A stretch of DNA of 64,000 nt, taken from positions 1,984,001 through 2,048,000 of the forward strand of contig JBLDXI010000017.1 of NCBI GenBank assembly GCA_047495785.1, read 5' to 3'. This document shows positions 1 to 11,033 of the stretch, piece after piece. The first letter of the stretch is position 1. Every line of letters begins with the position of its first letter. The notes under the pieces are model-generated. The model made no database searches. It had not been told where the DNA came from and worked only from the letters and a program-made list of their open reading frames with translations. A program made the position numbers and the translations under genes. Origin of the DNA: Lepidodermella squamata. Lineage: Eukaryota; Gastrotricha.

Positions 1-989
1 GTCCAACTACGGATCACTCTCAGGGTAACGCTAGGGGTCGTTATGGTTTGGCTAGCGGCGGGTTCAACGGTGCTACATCGATGTTGCGGACGAAAAATCT
101 TAGTCAGGACCAAGCAACTTGCATGACGTTCTGGTACTTCATGGGCAACAATGACGCTGGAGGTATTAACGTGTCTGTGATCGACCGTGACGGTGAGCGT
201 CCAATCTATCAAATTTCGTCGAGCAACCGTTTCACTGGCTCTTGGATCAATCCACAAGTCCCGGTTTCTCGAACAAACGGCCAGTTTGCTATCAAATTCA
301 CCGCTATTTCAGGTGGAAGCAGATCAGTCATCGCTATCGACGATATCGAGATGGGCCGCAATTCCAAATGCACCCCACTCAGCCGCTCCGGTTCAGCCCT
401 TCTTCCTCCTGGGCAACGTCGTAAGCGTCAATCTTCTCAAATCGACTGTCGATTCGGTAACAACGACTTCTGCGACTGGACTAACAATGGAAAATGGCAA
501 GCAGTTACAACTTCTGCTCAGGTTGAGACCAGCGGGCCTGATGATCGCTTCGCGCACGTCACCAGTGGTCGTCTCATTGTTTCAGCCAACAACGCTCGTA
601 CACTGCCTGGGGCACCGTCCGCAGATCTGACGTCGAACTTGACTGGCATTCTGACTTCACCTACAGTCAATAACATCCCGAGGTCTTGCTTCCGGTTTTA
701 CTACAAACTCAGTGGATGGTACCGTGCTTTACCCATGGATACCCTTACTGTCTACATTCGCAGCGCTGCAAATGCCAATCGACGCCGCATTATCGCCTCG
801 CTTTCGGCGTCTCAGTCGCCCCTCCGCGATTCTATGGACGAATGGATCGAACAGCGTTTCACTGTTTTCGAGCCCCAAAGCTACCAAGTCATCCTGGAAG
901 GCACTACTGGTGACTCTTGGATCGGCACTCTCGCCGTTGACGACATCCAGCTGAAGTCGAGCCCTTGCCCGAGTGCTACCTTCCGTTGA
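1..989 (+). CDS. MAM-domain protein, 3' part only (5' end outside window)
   Basis: The frame is open from the left edge (codons begin at base 3) to a TGA at 987-989, so the N-terminus is missing. The first MAM domain is partial; it has the DHS...G.Y core and the conserved ending AIDDIEM. A second, complete MAM domain starts at the IDCRFGNNDFCDW motif and ends AVDDIQLKSSPC. Between them at 417-428 is RRKR followed by Q, a furin-type site, which suggests the two domains are separated by proprotein cleavage. MAM domains are extracellular adhesion modules. This fragment has no transmembrane segment, so a secreted product is likely, but the missing part could change that. An AATAAA lies at 1069-1074. 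Codon use and domain style match the two MAM genes that follow, so it is probably a tandem relative. Confidence 0.85.
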   Translation, partial: PTTDHSQGNARGRYGLASGGFNGATSMLRTKNLSQDQATCMTFWYFMGNNDAGGINVSVIDRDGERPIYQISSSNRFTGSWINPQVPVSRTNGQFAIKFTAISGGSRSVIAIDDIEMGRNSKCTPLSRSGSALLPPGQRRKRQSSQIDCRFGNNDFCDWTNNGKWQAVTTSAQVETSGPDDRFAHVTSGRLIVSANNARTLPGAPSADLTSNLTGILTSPTVNNIPRSCFRFYYKLSGWYRALPMDTLTVYIRSAANANRRRIIASLSASQSPLRDSMDEWIEQRFTVFEPQSYQVILEGTTGDSWIGTLAVDDIQLKSSPCPSATFR

Positions 990-1719
990 AAATCGCTAAA
1001 ATATCTTTCTAATTGCTGTAATTTGTCCGATTTATTAGATTCTTACTCAATGATGATGATTTTTCAATAATAAAACATGTGACTTTGTAAGGCTTGCATG
1101 GCTTTGAGCATGAATCAATTGCTGCATTGGAGAAACTCGAGATTGTCGGCCCATTAGGAATTGCATGGGCGCATCGCACTTACCATAAAATTACTATGCT
1201 TTTAATTCGATGGGTTTGATCAGATCAGCTATTTGAATAAAGCAATCGTGCATTTGACTGCAGGCGATTCTGCCGTCCTAGTAATATAGGGTTTTCGTTC
1301 TTCGAATTGTAAATCATGTAGGTCAAACAGGGCCTTACATTATCTCTTGAGATCCAAATGAAAATGGCATGATGAGGGGGAAGTTTGTACACCATTATCA
1401 GATTCTAATATCTTTGAATTTAGCGTAACACCCCGCCACAAAACGGCAAAAGTGAGAAATTGCCAGAAGTGAGCGGAGAGAGAAAAATCTTGTGGTGGCG
1501 CTACATGTTAACATAATAGATGTGCTCTACATACAAATGCAGTGCTTGGACATGCATCCAGGAATATGCTGAGAAAAAAATCGCCCGCACTGTAAAATGC
1601 GTTGGCTGAAGGAGTGCTACATCTATGTTGATTCATTGTTCAAGCTAAAGCCAAAGCGGAAACATTTAAAGACAGCATCTTGAAATGTCTTTCTATCATT
1701 TATTTGTTTAGCCAAAATT
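990..1719. other. Intergenic spacer between MAM genes
   Basis: AT-rich spacer holding the presumed poly(A) signal of the upstream gene (1069-1074). A pyrimidine-rich tract ends in TTTGTTTAG about 8 nt before the next ATG and may be a trans-splice acceptor. I see no open frame of interest. Confidence 0.5.
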
Positions 1720-4613
1720 ATGACAGTATTGAAGACAGCTATCCACTTTGCAGCTCTCGTTCAAATCGCTATTTTAGCAGACAGTGCAGAGAAGTTGGTA
1801 CCTCCACCGGATGCTAAGCCAACGGCGAGCTGTTCAACTCTTAACTGTTTAGATTGGGAACAGACTTACGGCTGGGATGAAAGCGAGGACACAGAAGGCG
1901 CGGAAAGATTCGGCTATTTCCGAGTTACCGATCCTTCAAATGAGCAAATCATCTCGAAAAAGATCGAGGTGATACAGGATCCAGATTTAACCGCGGCATG
2001 CGTCAGCATCCAATATCGAGTTTCTGGTGGTAATCAGGCCAAATTATCAATCCAATACAAAAACATGCAAACTTCAGCGTTAATCAGCACTTGGGAGGCG
2101 AACGCTAACGGCGAATCTAACGAGCAGTGGGCCTCAGACACTTTTCAGATCAACCAGCCTCCTAAATCTATTCAGATTATCTTGAGTGTTACCTCACAGT
2201 CTTCATTCACCACAACTGTTGATATCTCGCAGCTCGATGCTTATTCTTCACCATGTTATAAACGCGATGGCGATTCTTTTGTTCGATTCAAACCACTTCC
2301 AGGAGCGGAAAGCTCTCCCAATTCCTACTGGCCGAATGGAATCGTGCCCTATGAATTTGCCCCTGGGTTCCAGATCGAGCAACGCATGAAGATGATGGAC
2401 CTTTTCAATGAAATTTCGCAGAGAGTGCCTTGCATTCGTTTCGTGAAGCATGGCGATGAAACGGGATATGTCAGATTCGAGCCGTCGGAAGATGGCTGCG
2501 AGGCTGATATCGGTTATCAAGGATCAAAGCAGAAGGCAATTATGAACAACCAGTGTTTCTCCGATGGAATGCCCGGCCATGTAGTTCTCCATGCGTTGGG
2601 GCTGAGGCACGAGCATGTAAGCCATTTCCCATTCTAAAAGTCATGAACTAAAATTTGTTACGCTAGATTCGCGGAAATCGAGACGAGTTCATTCGTATTT
2701 TGAATGAAAATGTCGACCCAAGCCAGATGGCCCAGCTGCAGAAACGTCCTAAATTGGTTGATGAGAAACTCAAAAATATTGCCTATGACAAGCAGTCGAT
2801 TCTTCATGCTGGCTCAACCGACTTCGCGAAGCGCCCTGGACTGAAAACGATTGTATCAAAGGCTGATCAAAACGAGGAGTTGAGCAACAAAGTGGGTCCA
2901 ACTGACTTGGATTACGCTAAATTAGCAGCCGTGTATGGCTGTGCTGCGCGTCCGAAGGCTGCTCCTACCACACCGGCAACTATACCGGCCGACCCTGCAG
3001 ATCTAACCCCTTGCACACAGATTTTGAGACCAACTCGCGGTAACAACGTGCTATCCAACTATCGTCGCCGATCAAACGGCTTATATCGCCCGAATGAAAG
3101 ATGTGCCTGGCTTGTCAAAGTGACACCGCCTTTTCACGTTCAATTCAAGGTTCAAAGCTTCAACCTGGAGTCTTCTCCTCAGTGTGCGACGGATGCTGTC
3201 GAGTTCTACGCAGGGACAGATGCGGTTACTGCGAATAGACGGGGTCCAAAGCTTTGCGGCAGTAATGTAACCGCTGGGACGACAGTCACTGTTGATAGCT
3301 CTACTGCCCTGCTTGTTTTCCGAACCGATGGTTTTATTGAAAGCACTGGCTTTCAAATTTCCTTTGCGGCAGTAGCCCCTGTTTCTTCGATGACATCTAC
3401 GGCAGAGTGCTACTTCGATCAAGATTCTTGTGATTGGAAACTGGACTCGGGTACGCTGAGATGGCGCGTTGGTCCCAACGCAGCAATCGGCGCAGATCAC
3501 ACGGCTTCGGGTGGAGATGGATTTCTTTACTTGGATGCTGCCAACGGAAGTTTGATTAGAAGAAATGTGGAAGTTTCAACCGCATCGCCTTTCACCGGTC
3601 TCCTGTCGCGTTATCCTAGCGTGTGCCTAAGTTTCTGGTACCGCTTCAACGATCAGAATGGGGCAAGATCTTCTCTTGGCACATTGAAGCTTTTCGCTTT
3701 CGCTGAAGGCACAGACCCAATTCTGCTATGGGATTCTGTGAAAGATGGCGATGGCGATGCTCTGCGGAGATGGGCAAGGGCTAACGTCGAACTAAAGCGG
3801 GAGACGTATGACGGCGACGATTACCGTTTCAAATTTATTGGCCAGCTGGCGAGAACTACTCGCGGCGGAATCGCCATTGATGACATTCAGCTGAATACAA
3901 CTGCATGCGAGCCCGATGAAGAAGTTATAACAACAACCACTACCAGTTCAACAACGACCACCACCAGGTCGACGACGACTGCTTCAATTACGGTAATCAA
4001 TCGAGGTGGACTTCGGCTGACTACATCAACGATCCGGACACCAAGAACTAGGCCTCAACTAACGACAGTCCCTCCAACGACTCCAGTGCCAAGTGATGGA
4101 TTGCTTTGCGACTTTGAGGCTGGAAATCTGTGCGACGGCTCTTTCGATTTGGAGCCCCCTGCTGGTTCGAACGGGTTTTTATGGGAGGTAATTCGAGGCC
4201 GGTTTGCGACCTCATCTTCAGGCTCGCCTCTAACTGACCACACCAGCGGGGCCCAATCAGGACGCTATGCTGTAGCAAGGTCGAATTCACGATCCCGTGG
4301 TGACCAAGCTATTCTTGAGTCCAAGCGATTTGATAGCGAAAGCGGCAATTGCTTAGCCTTCTCCTATTACATGAATGGCGATGCTGCGGCGCAACTTGAT
4401 GTTAGGCTTGTCACGGCAACGGCTATCAAGTCGCTGCTTAACTTCCGCGGTAGCAAAGGTAGGGCGTGGAAGGAGGCCGTTGTCAAGATCAACGTTTCGC
4501 CGGGCCGTGAGTTCAGCGTGCGATTCACAGCCACAATGGGAGGTTCATCTCAATCGGACATAGCTATTGATGACATTCGCCTATTCTCTGGTGAAAGATG
4601 CGTCTTGAGCTAG
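1720..4613 (+). CDS. MAM-astacin-CUB-MAM-MAM secreted protein; astacin domain lacks catalytic Glu
   Basis: Model join(1720..2616,2667..4613), 947 aa; the 50-nt intron (GTAAGC...CTAG) is phase 0. Residues 1-22 are a signal peptide. Domains in order: divergent MAM (~38-180), astacin-like M12A (~200-400), CUB (~415-536), MAM (~547-713), Thr-rich mucin-like linker (~714-776), MAM (~780-945). The astacin fold is clear: WPNGIVPY start, NRDEF after the active site, and a Met-turn region. In the zinc motif the catalytic Glu is Val (His287-Val-Val-Leu-His291...His297). The Met-turn reads SILHAG, not SIMHY, so the zinc-ligand Tyr and the Met are also gone. This predicts a secreted pseudoprotease that may act as a binding scaffold. 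Meprins have astacin before MAM; here a MAM also precedes it. An acceptor-like TTTGTTTAG lies 8 nt upstream of the ATG. Confidence 0.88.
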
Positions 4614-4873
4614 ACTGTTAAAGCATGAGCACTGATGAACTTTGACTTACGTTTTTTTTCTCACCAATACAAAGTATTTATCCAAGCACGTCTTCTACCA
4701 ATAGATAGTAGACTTACCCAGCATAACAAAACAGTAAATAATTTAAAATGGCCACCGCCAAGCACGTTTTCTGAAGTCTTTGCCATGAAAAAGTGCACAC
4801 AAAAGATTAACCAAAGCGCTTTACGTGAAAGTTGAACAATCGAGTTTACGGATGTTAATAAGGCTAGATAAAA

Positions 4874-7800
4874 ATGAAGATTTATCTTTTCCTGACATTG
4901 GAGTTCGTGTTCTTGCCATTGACGCTGAGTGAGGACAGCGGATCAGACTCATCGTTGCCAGCCGAAAGTGCTCTCCTTAACGGATGCAACTTCGCAGTAG
5001 AAAGCTGCTCAAATTTTTGGCGATACGATGCTCAGTCTTGGACTCGTACAACCGATAATGCGGCGAATGCTGGCTATTTAAAGGCTAATAATGCGCGATC
5101 AACCGTTTCTATGACATCCTCGAACGTTCAGCCTGTACCTGGGCACAATTCAATCTGCCTTAATTTTAGCTACAAATTACAAGCAACTAACGTTTCCTTT
5201 TATGTTTTCTCTCAAATGACAAACCGTACTGGACAAACAGCTAGTTCGAGTGAAAATCCAAACCGGAAGCGCGAATGGGAAACTTCCGGCCTAGAAAGTT
5301 CGGGTAAATGGATGTTTAAAACGCTAGAAATTGAAGCGGCTAACCAAAGAATTCAAATCGTATTCCGAGCAAACTATTCCGTTGATGATCCCACTACAAC
5401 AGTCGCTCTAGGGTTCATTAGAGTTTACAACGTTTCGTGCTCATCGCATTCAATCCAGCCTACAACCACAAAGCGTATGGCCAGATTGATTGATACTTCC
5501 GGTCCGCCAAAACAAGAGGTTTTAGGCTTGCATTCTTAAAACTGATCATTAAATTATTTCTTTGCTTATAGGCGCAACAACGCCATCCGGTAAATTGCGA
5601 TTTCGATCAAGACACATGTGAGTGGAGGTCCCCATCTACTATTACCGGATGGGCAAAACAAGTAATTGCTGGCATTCCAACTGGAGCTAACAATCGGCCT
5701 GGTTATATTGCCGTTGATGCAATTAAATCTGATATCAACACGGAGATAACCATCCAAAGCTCGAATATCCGGTCTATTCTTGACTCCAACTCCGAGATGT
5801 GCGTGAAATTTTGGTACCGGATCGCTTTGGAGACTTCAAACTCAAGTTTAGTTACTCTACGGCTGATGGCAGTTTCCAATAATGATTCAGCTTTGATTTG
5901 GACAACCGAGGACCTCCCGGCAAATTCCGTGCTATCGAAGAGATGGAGTTCATTCGAGGTAACACTGTTTCCGGATGATTTTATACCGAGCTTGCCCTAC
6001 TTTTTGAAGTGGGTTGCTATTTTGAAGCAGAACGCACGTGGAGGTGTTGCAGTTGATGATGTGCAACTTTCCGTCGGGAAATGCATCGGAACTCGTGATG
6101 AGCCCCTTACAAGGGCCAGCATACCGCCAGTAACTACTGAGTCTGCGCCGGCCACTAGGCTAATCTCAGTTACACCAGCAAAAATCGCAAGAGTTCCAAA
6201 TGAATACGACTGCGATTTCGAAAGCGCTAATCTTTGCAATTGGAAGCAGACTAACGCTCCGCTGAAATGGGTACTTGAAAATAGTGGATTAAATCATGTT
6301 ATCGAAGGCGATCTTTCTGGAAATCCAAGTCCTACTTATTTGTTACTCAATGTTAGCCATACCGGAAACAAAGCTGCTAAGTTGGAATCTAGTCTGATTC
6401 CAGCCAATCTTTTCCAGTGCTTCCGTTTCTCTTACTACATGAGCGGCCGATTACAACAGGGTCAGCTGACTCTCACTTTAAGATTAGCTGGTGAAGATGG
6501 CGAGAGAATGATTTTCACGGCAATCGGCAACAAGAAGCCGGTTTGGAATGCGGTTAGGGTCAATTTGGATGGTGTTATCAAAGATTTTTATCTGACTTTT
6601 ATCGCGAAATCTGGAGGAACTCGAGATCCGGCGATTGCTCTTGACGATCTGCTCTTCACGACTGAGAGTTGCCATCAACAGAGATCTACTAAACGTATAC
6701 GCCGATCATTTGAGGAGCCGTACGTGGAGCATGTTGTTGACGGCGACACCGCTGCTAAGCCGCCGACTCAGTACCTTTGTGACTTCGAAAATACTACACC
6801 CACCGGGATCTGCGTGGATAAGTTAGGCTTAGTTACGAGAAGCGGGTCAAATTTCCAGTGGCGATTTACTTCCGGATCACTTCTAACCGCTTCATCTTAC
6901 ATGGGGCCCAAAAGAGATCACACATCGAACTCATCCTCTGGCAAATTTCTACTTGCGCGAGCTGAAAGTGAGCTGAAGAGGGGTGATGCTGCGACTATAT
7001 CGACACGTCGGTTCGACCCGGGTGAAGTCAATTGCATTCGCTTCTTTTACTTCATGAATGGAACTGGACAAGGAGCTTTTGATGTTGTGCAAATATCAGC
7101 TGTCGATGGTCGGCAAAATAGGAGCATCTTTAGGATTCGTGGTAATGTAAACAACGTATGGCGTGAAGTTTCACGAAAAATTGAGAACTTGCCGCGGAAC
7201 GCTGCGTTCAAAATTCAATTCGCTGCAACTGTGGGCGAAGGAAATTTCTCAGACATAGCAATCGATGACCTTCAAGTGCTTTCTACAACGGACGATGCGT
7301 GCCTAGCGCCGTCTGCTTCGACGACAACAATTCCGCCAACTACTCTGAAACGAAATAATAACAGAATCACAGCGAAACCGGTAGCGGGTGTTTATCCTCT
7401 TGATGAAGGTTTAGCTTGTGCAGATCAAGAAAGCTGTATGTGGGATTTGAATACGGCACTATCAACCGCAGATGGTTGGCGCTTTTCAAGAAGAGGACCT
7501 GGAAGCGAGCTTATACTCCCTGATGCGAATTTCCTTTTTGTTTCCGACGTCAACCACCGGCAAGGCGAGGCAGAAGACGAAGATCTGGTTCAAGATACAA
7601 TCGCCACTTTAACTTCACCAATTATAAGCCGAATTGCCTCCCCCGGATGCTTTTCGTTTTACTGGAAGATGGGTGGCCTATTCAAGGAGAGCGCTTTGCC
7701 GACAACAGAACTTCAAGTCATTTTACAAAACGCGACATCGAGCTCTCAAAGTCGTTTAATCGCATCAATATCAGGATCTTCGTTATCTTCACAAGAGTGG

Positions 7801-7962
7801 CAACGTTTAAGGCTGTCTTTCTTTGGGAAAGGCAGTTTTAAAATTAGAATCGAAGTTCTGAGCGGTGATGTCCTCTCAACGTTTGTGGCAATCGATGCTC
7901 TGAATATTCTTCGCGGAGAGGAATGTTACTGGTCATCAGATGAGACCGCCGACTCTGAATAG
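4874..7962 (+). CDS. Secreted five-MAM-domain protein with internal furin site
   Basis: Model join(4874..5518,5572..7962), 1011 aa. The 53-nt intron is phase 0 (GAG|GTTTTA, a weak donor; TTATAG|GCG acceptor). Residues 1-19 form a signal peptide. Five MAM or MAM-like units follow: a divergent N-terminal one, one starting NCDFDQDTCEW, one starting YDCDFESANLCNW, one starting YLCDFENTTPTG, and a last one starting LACADQESCMWDL. Most end in the AIDD or AVDD hallmark. RIRR at 6694-6705 fits a furin site between the third and fourth MAM, similar to the RRKR in the first gene of the cluster. No catalytic domain and no membrane anchor are visible, so an extracellular adhesive or matrix role is likely. 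The MAM units resemble those of the two genes to the left, which suggests local duplication. Confidence 0.85.
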
Positions 7963-8445
7963 GTTTATTTGTTGCCGAAGTAAAATGATTGATATATATT
8001 TCTTCGCTAATTTGTTTACTGCGGCGTTTAGAGATTACAAATCACATAGAGGCGAAGTGATAGCCGCGTGATGACTCACTTTATGGAAGAAAGCCGATGT
8101 GAAATGAACAAAATATCGAATTACTGGCGGCACTTTTTGACAAGCTTCTTACATTGCCGGGCCAAATAACAAAATGTGTTATCGAAAGCGCGCAGCGCCG
8201 CATCGTAAAACTGGGAAGATTTTTGAATAATAATTATCGAGTTTATTAAATTGCATTTTACGCGAAAACTATCGATTGCTGACAGTCCGCCATCCGCTCT
8301 TTTGGATATCTTCGTTGTATTTTCCGAATTTGCGTTGTATGCGCCGACTGCTGTAATTATGGCGTTATAGCTCACCGCGGCGCCGTTTTATGGAGCCGCT
8401 TTTCGAGATGATAGCGACTCGTTTAGTCACATAGACCCGCTGAAT
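7963..8445. other. Intergenic spacer
   Basis: Spacer between the five-MAM gene and the first LRR gene. Only short open frames occur. A CGTTTAG acceptor-like site lies about 20 nt before the next ATG. Confidence 0.4.
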
Positions 8446-9543
8446 ATGGGCGAAAGGACTCTCGCCGGCCTTTTTGCCCTATGCATTATCGGCTTCGTGA
8501 AACACAGCCATGAATCGCTGCTCTGTCCACATGGCTGCAACTGCCACATGATCAAGGTGTGCTTGTTCGGCAACAAAACATTCTGCGGACGAAATGATCT
8601 ATTTCTACCATTTGTCGAACGGGACAGAACAAGCATTAACTCAATTAGGCGATCTCGCTGCTATTTCGAGATGGTGGAATGTCATCATCCGAACGTGCCT
8701 ATGTTGTCGAGTCAGTCGGAGGAGTCTCATCTAACAACAGCTCAAGTCATCAGCTTTTCTGAAAGCTTTTTCTACAACTTTAAGATCACTCAAAGGGATT
8801 TGTCATTTATGGGCGATGTTGTTCATTTATCGATTGAAGACAGTCCTCTAGTGAAAATTATCGGGAAATCAGCATTCAGCGGCCTGTGTGAGTTGATTTA
8901 TCTAAGATTACGTAACAACCAGATAACCTACATCGAGCCTACTGCGTTTGTCGGGAGCCGTTTAGCCATGCTAGATTTATCTGGGAATCCGATAAGAACG
9001 ATGGCCGAGGATGCGCTGCTCTGTTCAACCGTTGATTTACTTCTGCTCAATTACGCTCAGGCGGCAAATATTCGTTACTGCACCTTAGCTACATCAGTTC
9101 GACACATTGGTCTCTACAGGAACAGCGGACCGAATACGACTTTGGTAACAGAACGCTGCCCTGATGAGTTCGTTGATGTGGCATATTTTATGACAAACCG
9201 CCATGCTTTTACGATGATGGTCACCACAACTGAAGCGTGGCGAGAAAACATGACGACGTATCCGACCCTCAAACTCGCGCCAATCTTCATGAAACTAGCG
9301 TCGCGGACTGCTGACAACAGGCTTAGCCTGATTTTGCGAGCCATGTCCGGATCTAGCGTACTCTTCAATACAATCAACGACGTGTGTTCAATAAGCGAAA
9401 CGATCGACTCGCATTGCGAGACGTGCGAAGATACTGACGAGAGAATAGGAACGTCATCTGGACTGATTATCTTCACCTTTGCGTTGGCGACAATTGCATT
9501 TCTAAGAATAGTCTATTCATCTGCTGTTGTTAAGCGGTTTTAA
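8446..9543 (+). CDS. LRR type I membrane protein (paralogue 1)
   Basis: Single-exon gene, 365 aa. It has an N-terminal signal peptide, a Cys-rich N-cap (LLCPHGCNCHMIKVCLFG), and a few leucine-rich repeats. The best repeats are around LIYLRLRNNQITYIEPTAF and LAMLDLSGNPI. A Cys-containing C-cap and juxtamembrane region (CETCEDTDER) leads to one transmembrane helix close to the C-terminus and a very short cytoplasmic tail. It is clearly paralogous to the gene at 12586-13659: shared CPH-C-C start, CGRxDxF, FSGLC-L-YLRLR, GNP, and a DLLLL motif. The two lie on either side of an unrelated GPCR gene. The architecture is that of a cell-surface recognition or adhesion protein. I do not recognise an orthologue. 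AATAAA at 9584-9589. Confidence 0.8.
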   Translation: MGERTLAGLFALCIIGFVKHSHESLLCPHGCNCHMIKVCLFGNKTFCGRNDLFLPFVERDRTSINSIRRSRCYFEMVECHHPNVPMLSSQSEESHLTTAQVISFSESFFYNFKITQRDLSFMGDVVHLSIEDSPLVKIIGKSAFSGLCELIYLRLRNNQITYIEPTAFVGSRLAMLDLSGNPIRTMAEDALLCSTVDLLLLNYAQAANIRYCTLATSVRHIGLYRNSGPNTTLVTERCPDEFVDVAYFMTNRHAFTMMVTTTEAWRENMTTYPTLKLAPIFMKLASRTADNRLSLILRAMSGSSVLFNTINDVCSISETIDSHCETCEDTDERIGTSSGLIIFTFALATIAFLRIVYSSAVVKRF

Positions 9544-11033
9544 TAACTATTTTTCGTAGAAGTCATTGCTACTTCGGGTAATTAATAAAAAGTACATTAC
9601 ATGCTAATCTAATTTTGTTGTCGGTGACACAATTTGTATCCGAATTAAGGATCACCGCTAATAGGATTACGGTGTAAAAGCTTCACGATTCAAGAGCATT
9701 AGTCGTTTCAACAAGGCTGATTCAGTTAATATTTTGAAGGAAGGAAGTTGAATCTTCTTTTCAGAGCGCCAGCAAGATTTTGCGCTTGAATTTGGGCATT
9801 ATCAAGAAGAGACACCAGCTTTCTTCGATTTCTTCCCCATTAAGTTAACTGCTCATTCAAGAATCACGTCATAAGGAGACCCGCAGCACAGTGTTCTGAA
9901 CTATCTTTGAAACAGCTAAGTATGACATATAGCATAGTTGTAACCTCATAGCTGCTTTGTACCCCACTTTCAGCTCTTGGCGAGATTCTATGGCTTAGAT
10001 TCCGGATAGCTTTCACTATTCACATAAAATCAAGGTTAAGAAGGTGCGAATTCGAACATGGTAAACATATATTTGCAAGGTTTATAGTTTTTAATCCAAT
10101 TAATCCATGATTACAATGTCGGAAGTTTTAATCAAACCATGTCTCGGAAGGGTCCGCAATTTATTTTTATGGATTCTTTTCGCAGCCAAAGTTTCATTTG
10201 TGCTGCCTGAAAAATAACGACGAAGACTTGCAAGCCATTTCGTAAAATCTTAGCCTCAAAACAATATTATAATTACCCGATCGAATGCTTAGTTACACAA
10301 ATGGATTAATACGTTTATTCAATTATTTAAGTCCAGTACGCGGTTTGTCCAAGTTTTCGCACGACAATCTAATTGTTCTCATTGCTGCTATAGACAATTT
10401 AGCTAATGAAAATTGCAACGCTGGACTGCATTCAGATCACTGCGTCGGTAAAAATATAACAGCCATGTAGGAGGATCACGGATAGCAACTCTCTCCTTTA
10501 GCTTGAATCGGACTGTAAGCCGAAATCCTTATCAAATATACGACGATAACTCGCTATTTTTGAGATATATTTAATGGCCTTTTAAGAACACAACGGATCT
10601 CACATGACCCCTTCCAGATGCCTCTAAGTTATTAGATTAATCCATTTGAAAATGATACATGAACATATTTGTCCGGCCGATTTTCAGGGCGCTTCGATAA
10701 GAGTCCTCTTACTTCAAGTCTCACGATCAAGGTTAGGCACTTATGTTGATATGAGTGTTTTAAACACTACTGCTTATAACTTGGGTTTGCGCCGAAGGAA
10801 GACCGCTAAGTTTGATCTAAACCTCTTATACCCCGCAACATAAAAAAGAAAATGATCTGCTAGTATTTATCGCGCATTATTCTAATCTCTAATCAAAGCC
10901 GCCCAAATCAATGCCCAGATGAAATTAAATGATTAAAGTGATAGGTTTCTAATTGAGCTGAATCAACAATTAGTTTCGCCATTTAAAAATATTATATTTT
11001 AATCTTAGTTTTATATCAAAATTTATCGGAAAG
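9544..11033. other. Intergenic spacer
   Basis: About 1.5 kb of AT-rich DNA between the LRR gene and the GPCR gene. It holds the LRR gene's AATAAA (9584-9589) and only short non-conserved open frames. I see nothing else supported. Confidence 0.4.

Noticed and set aside
187-630. Long alternative frames inside the MAM, astacin and channel genes
   Set aside because: They lie in other frames of clearly conserved coding exons and show no domain or codon signal of their own.
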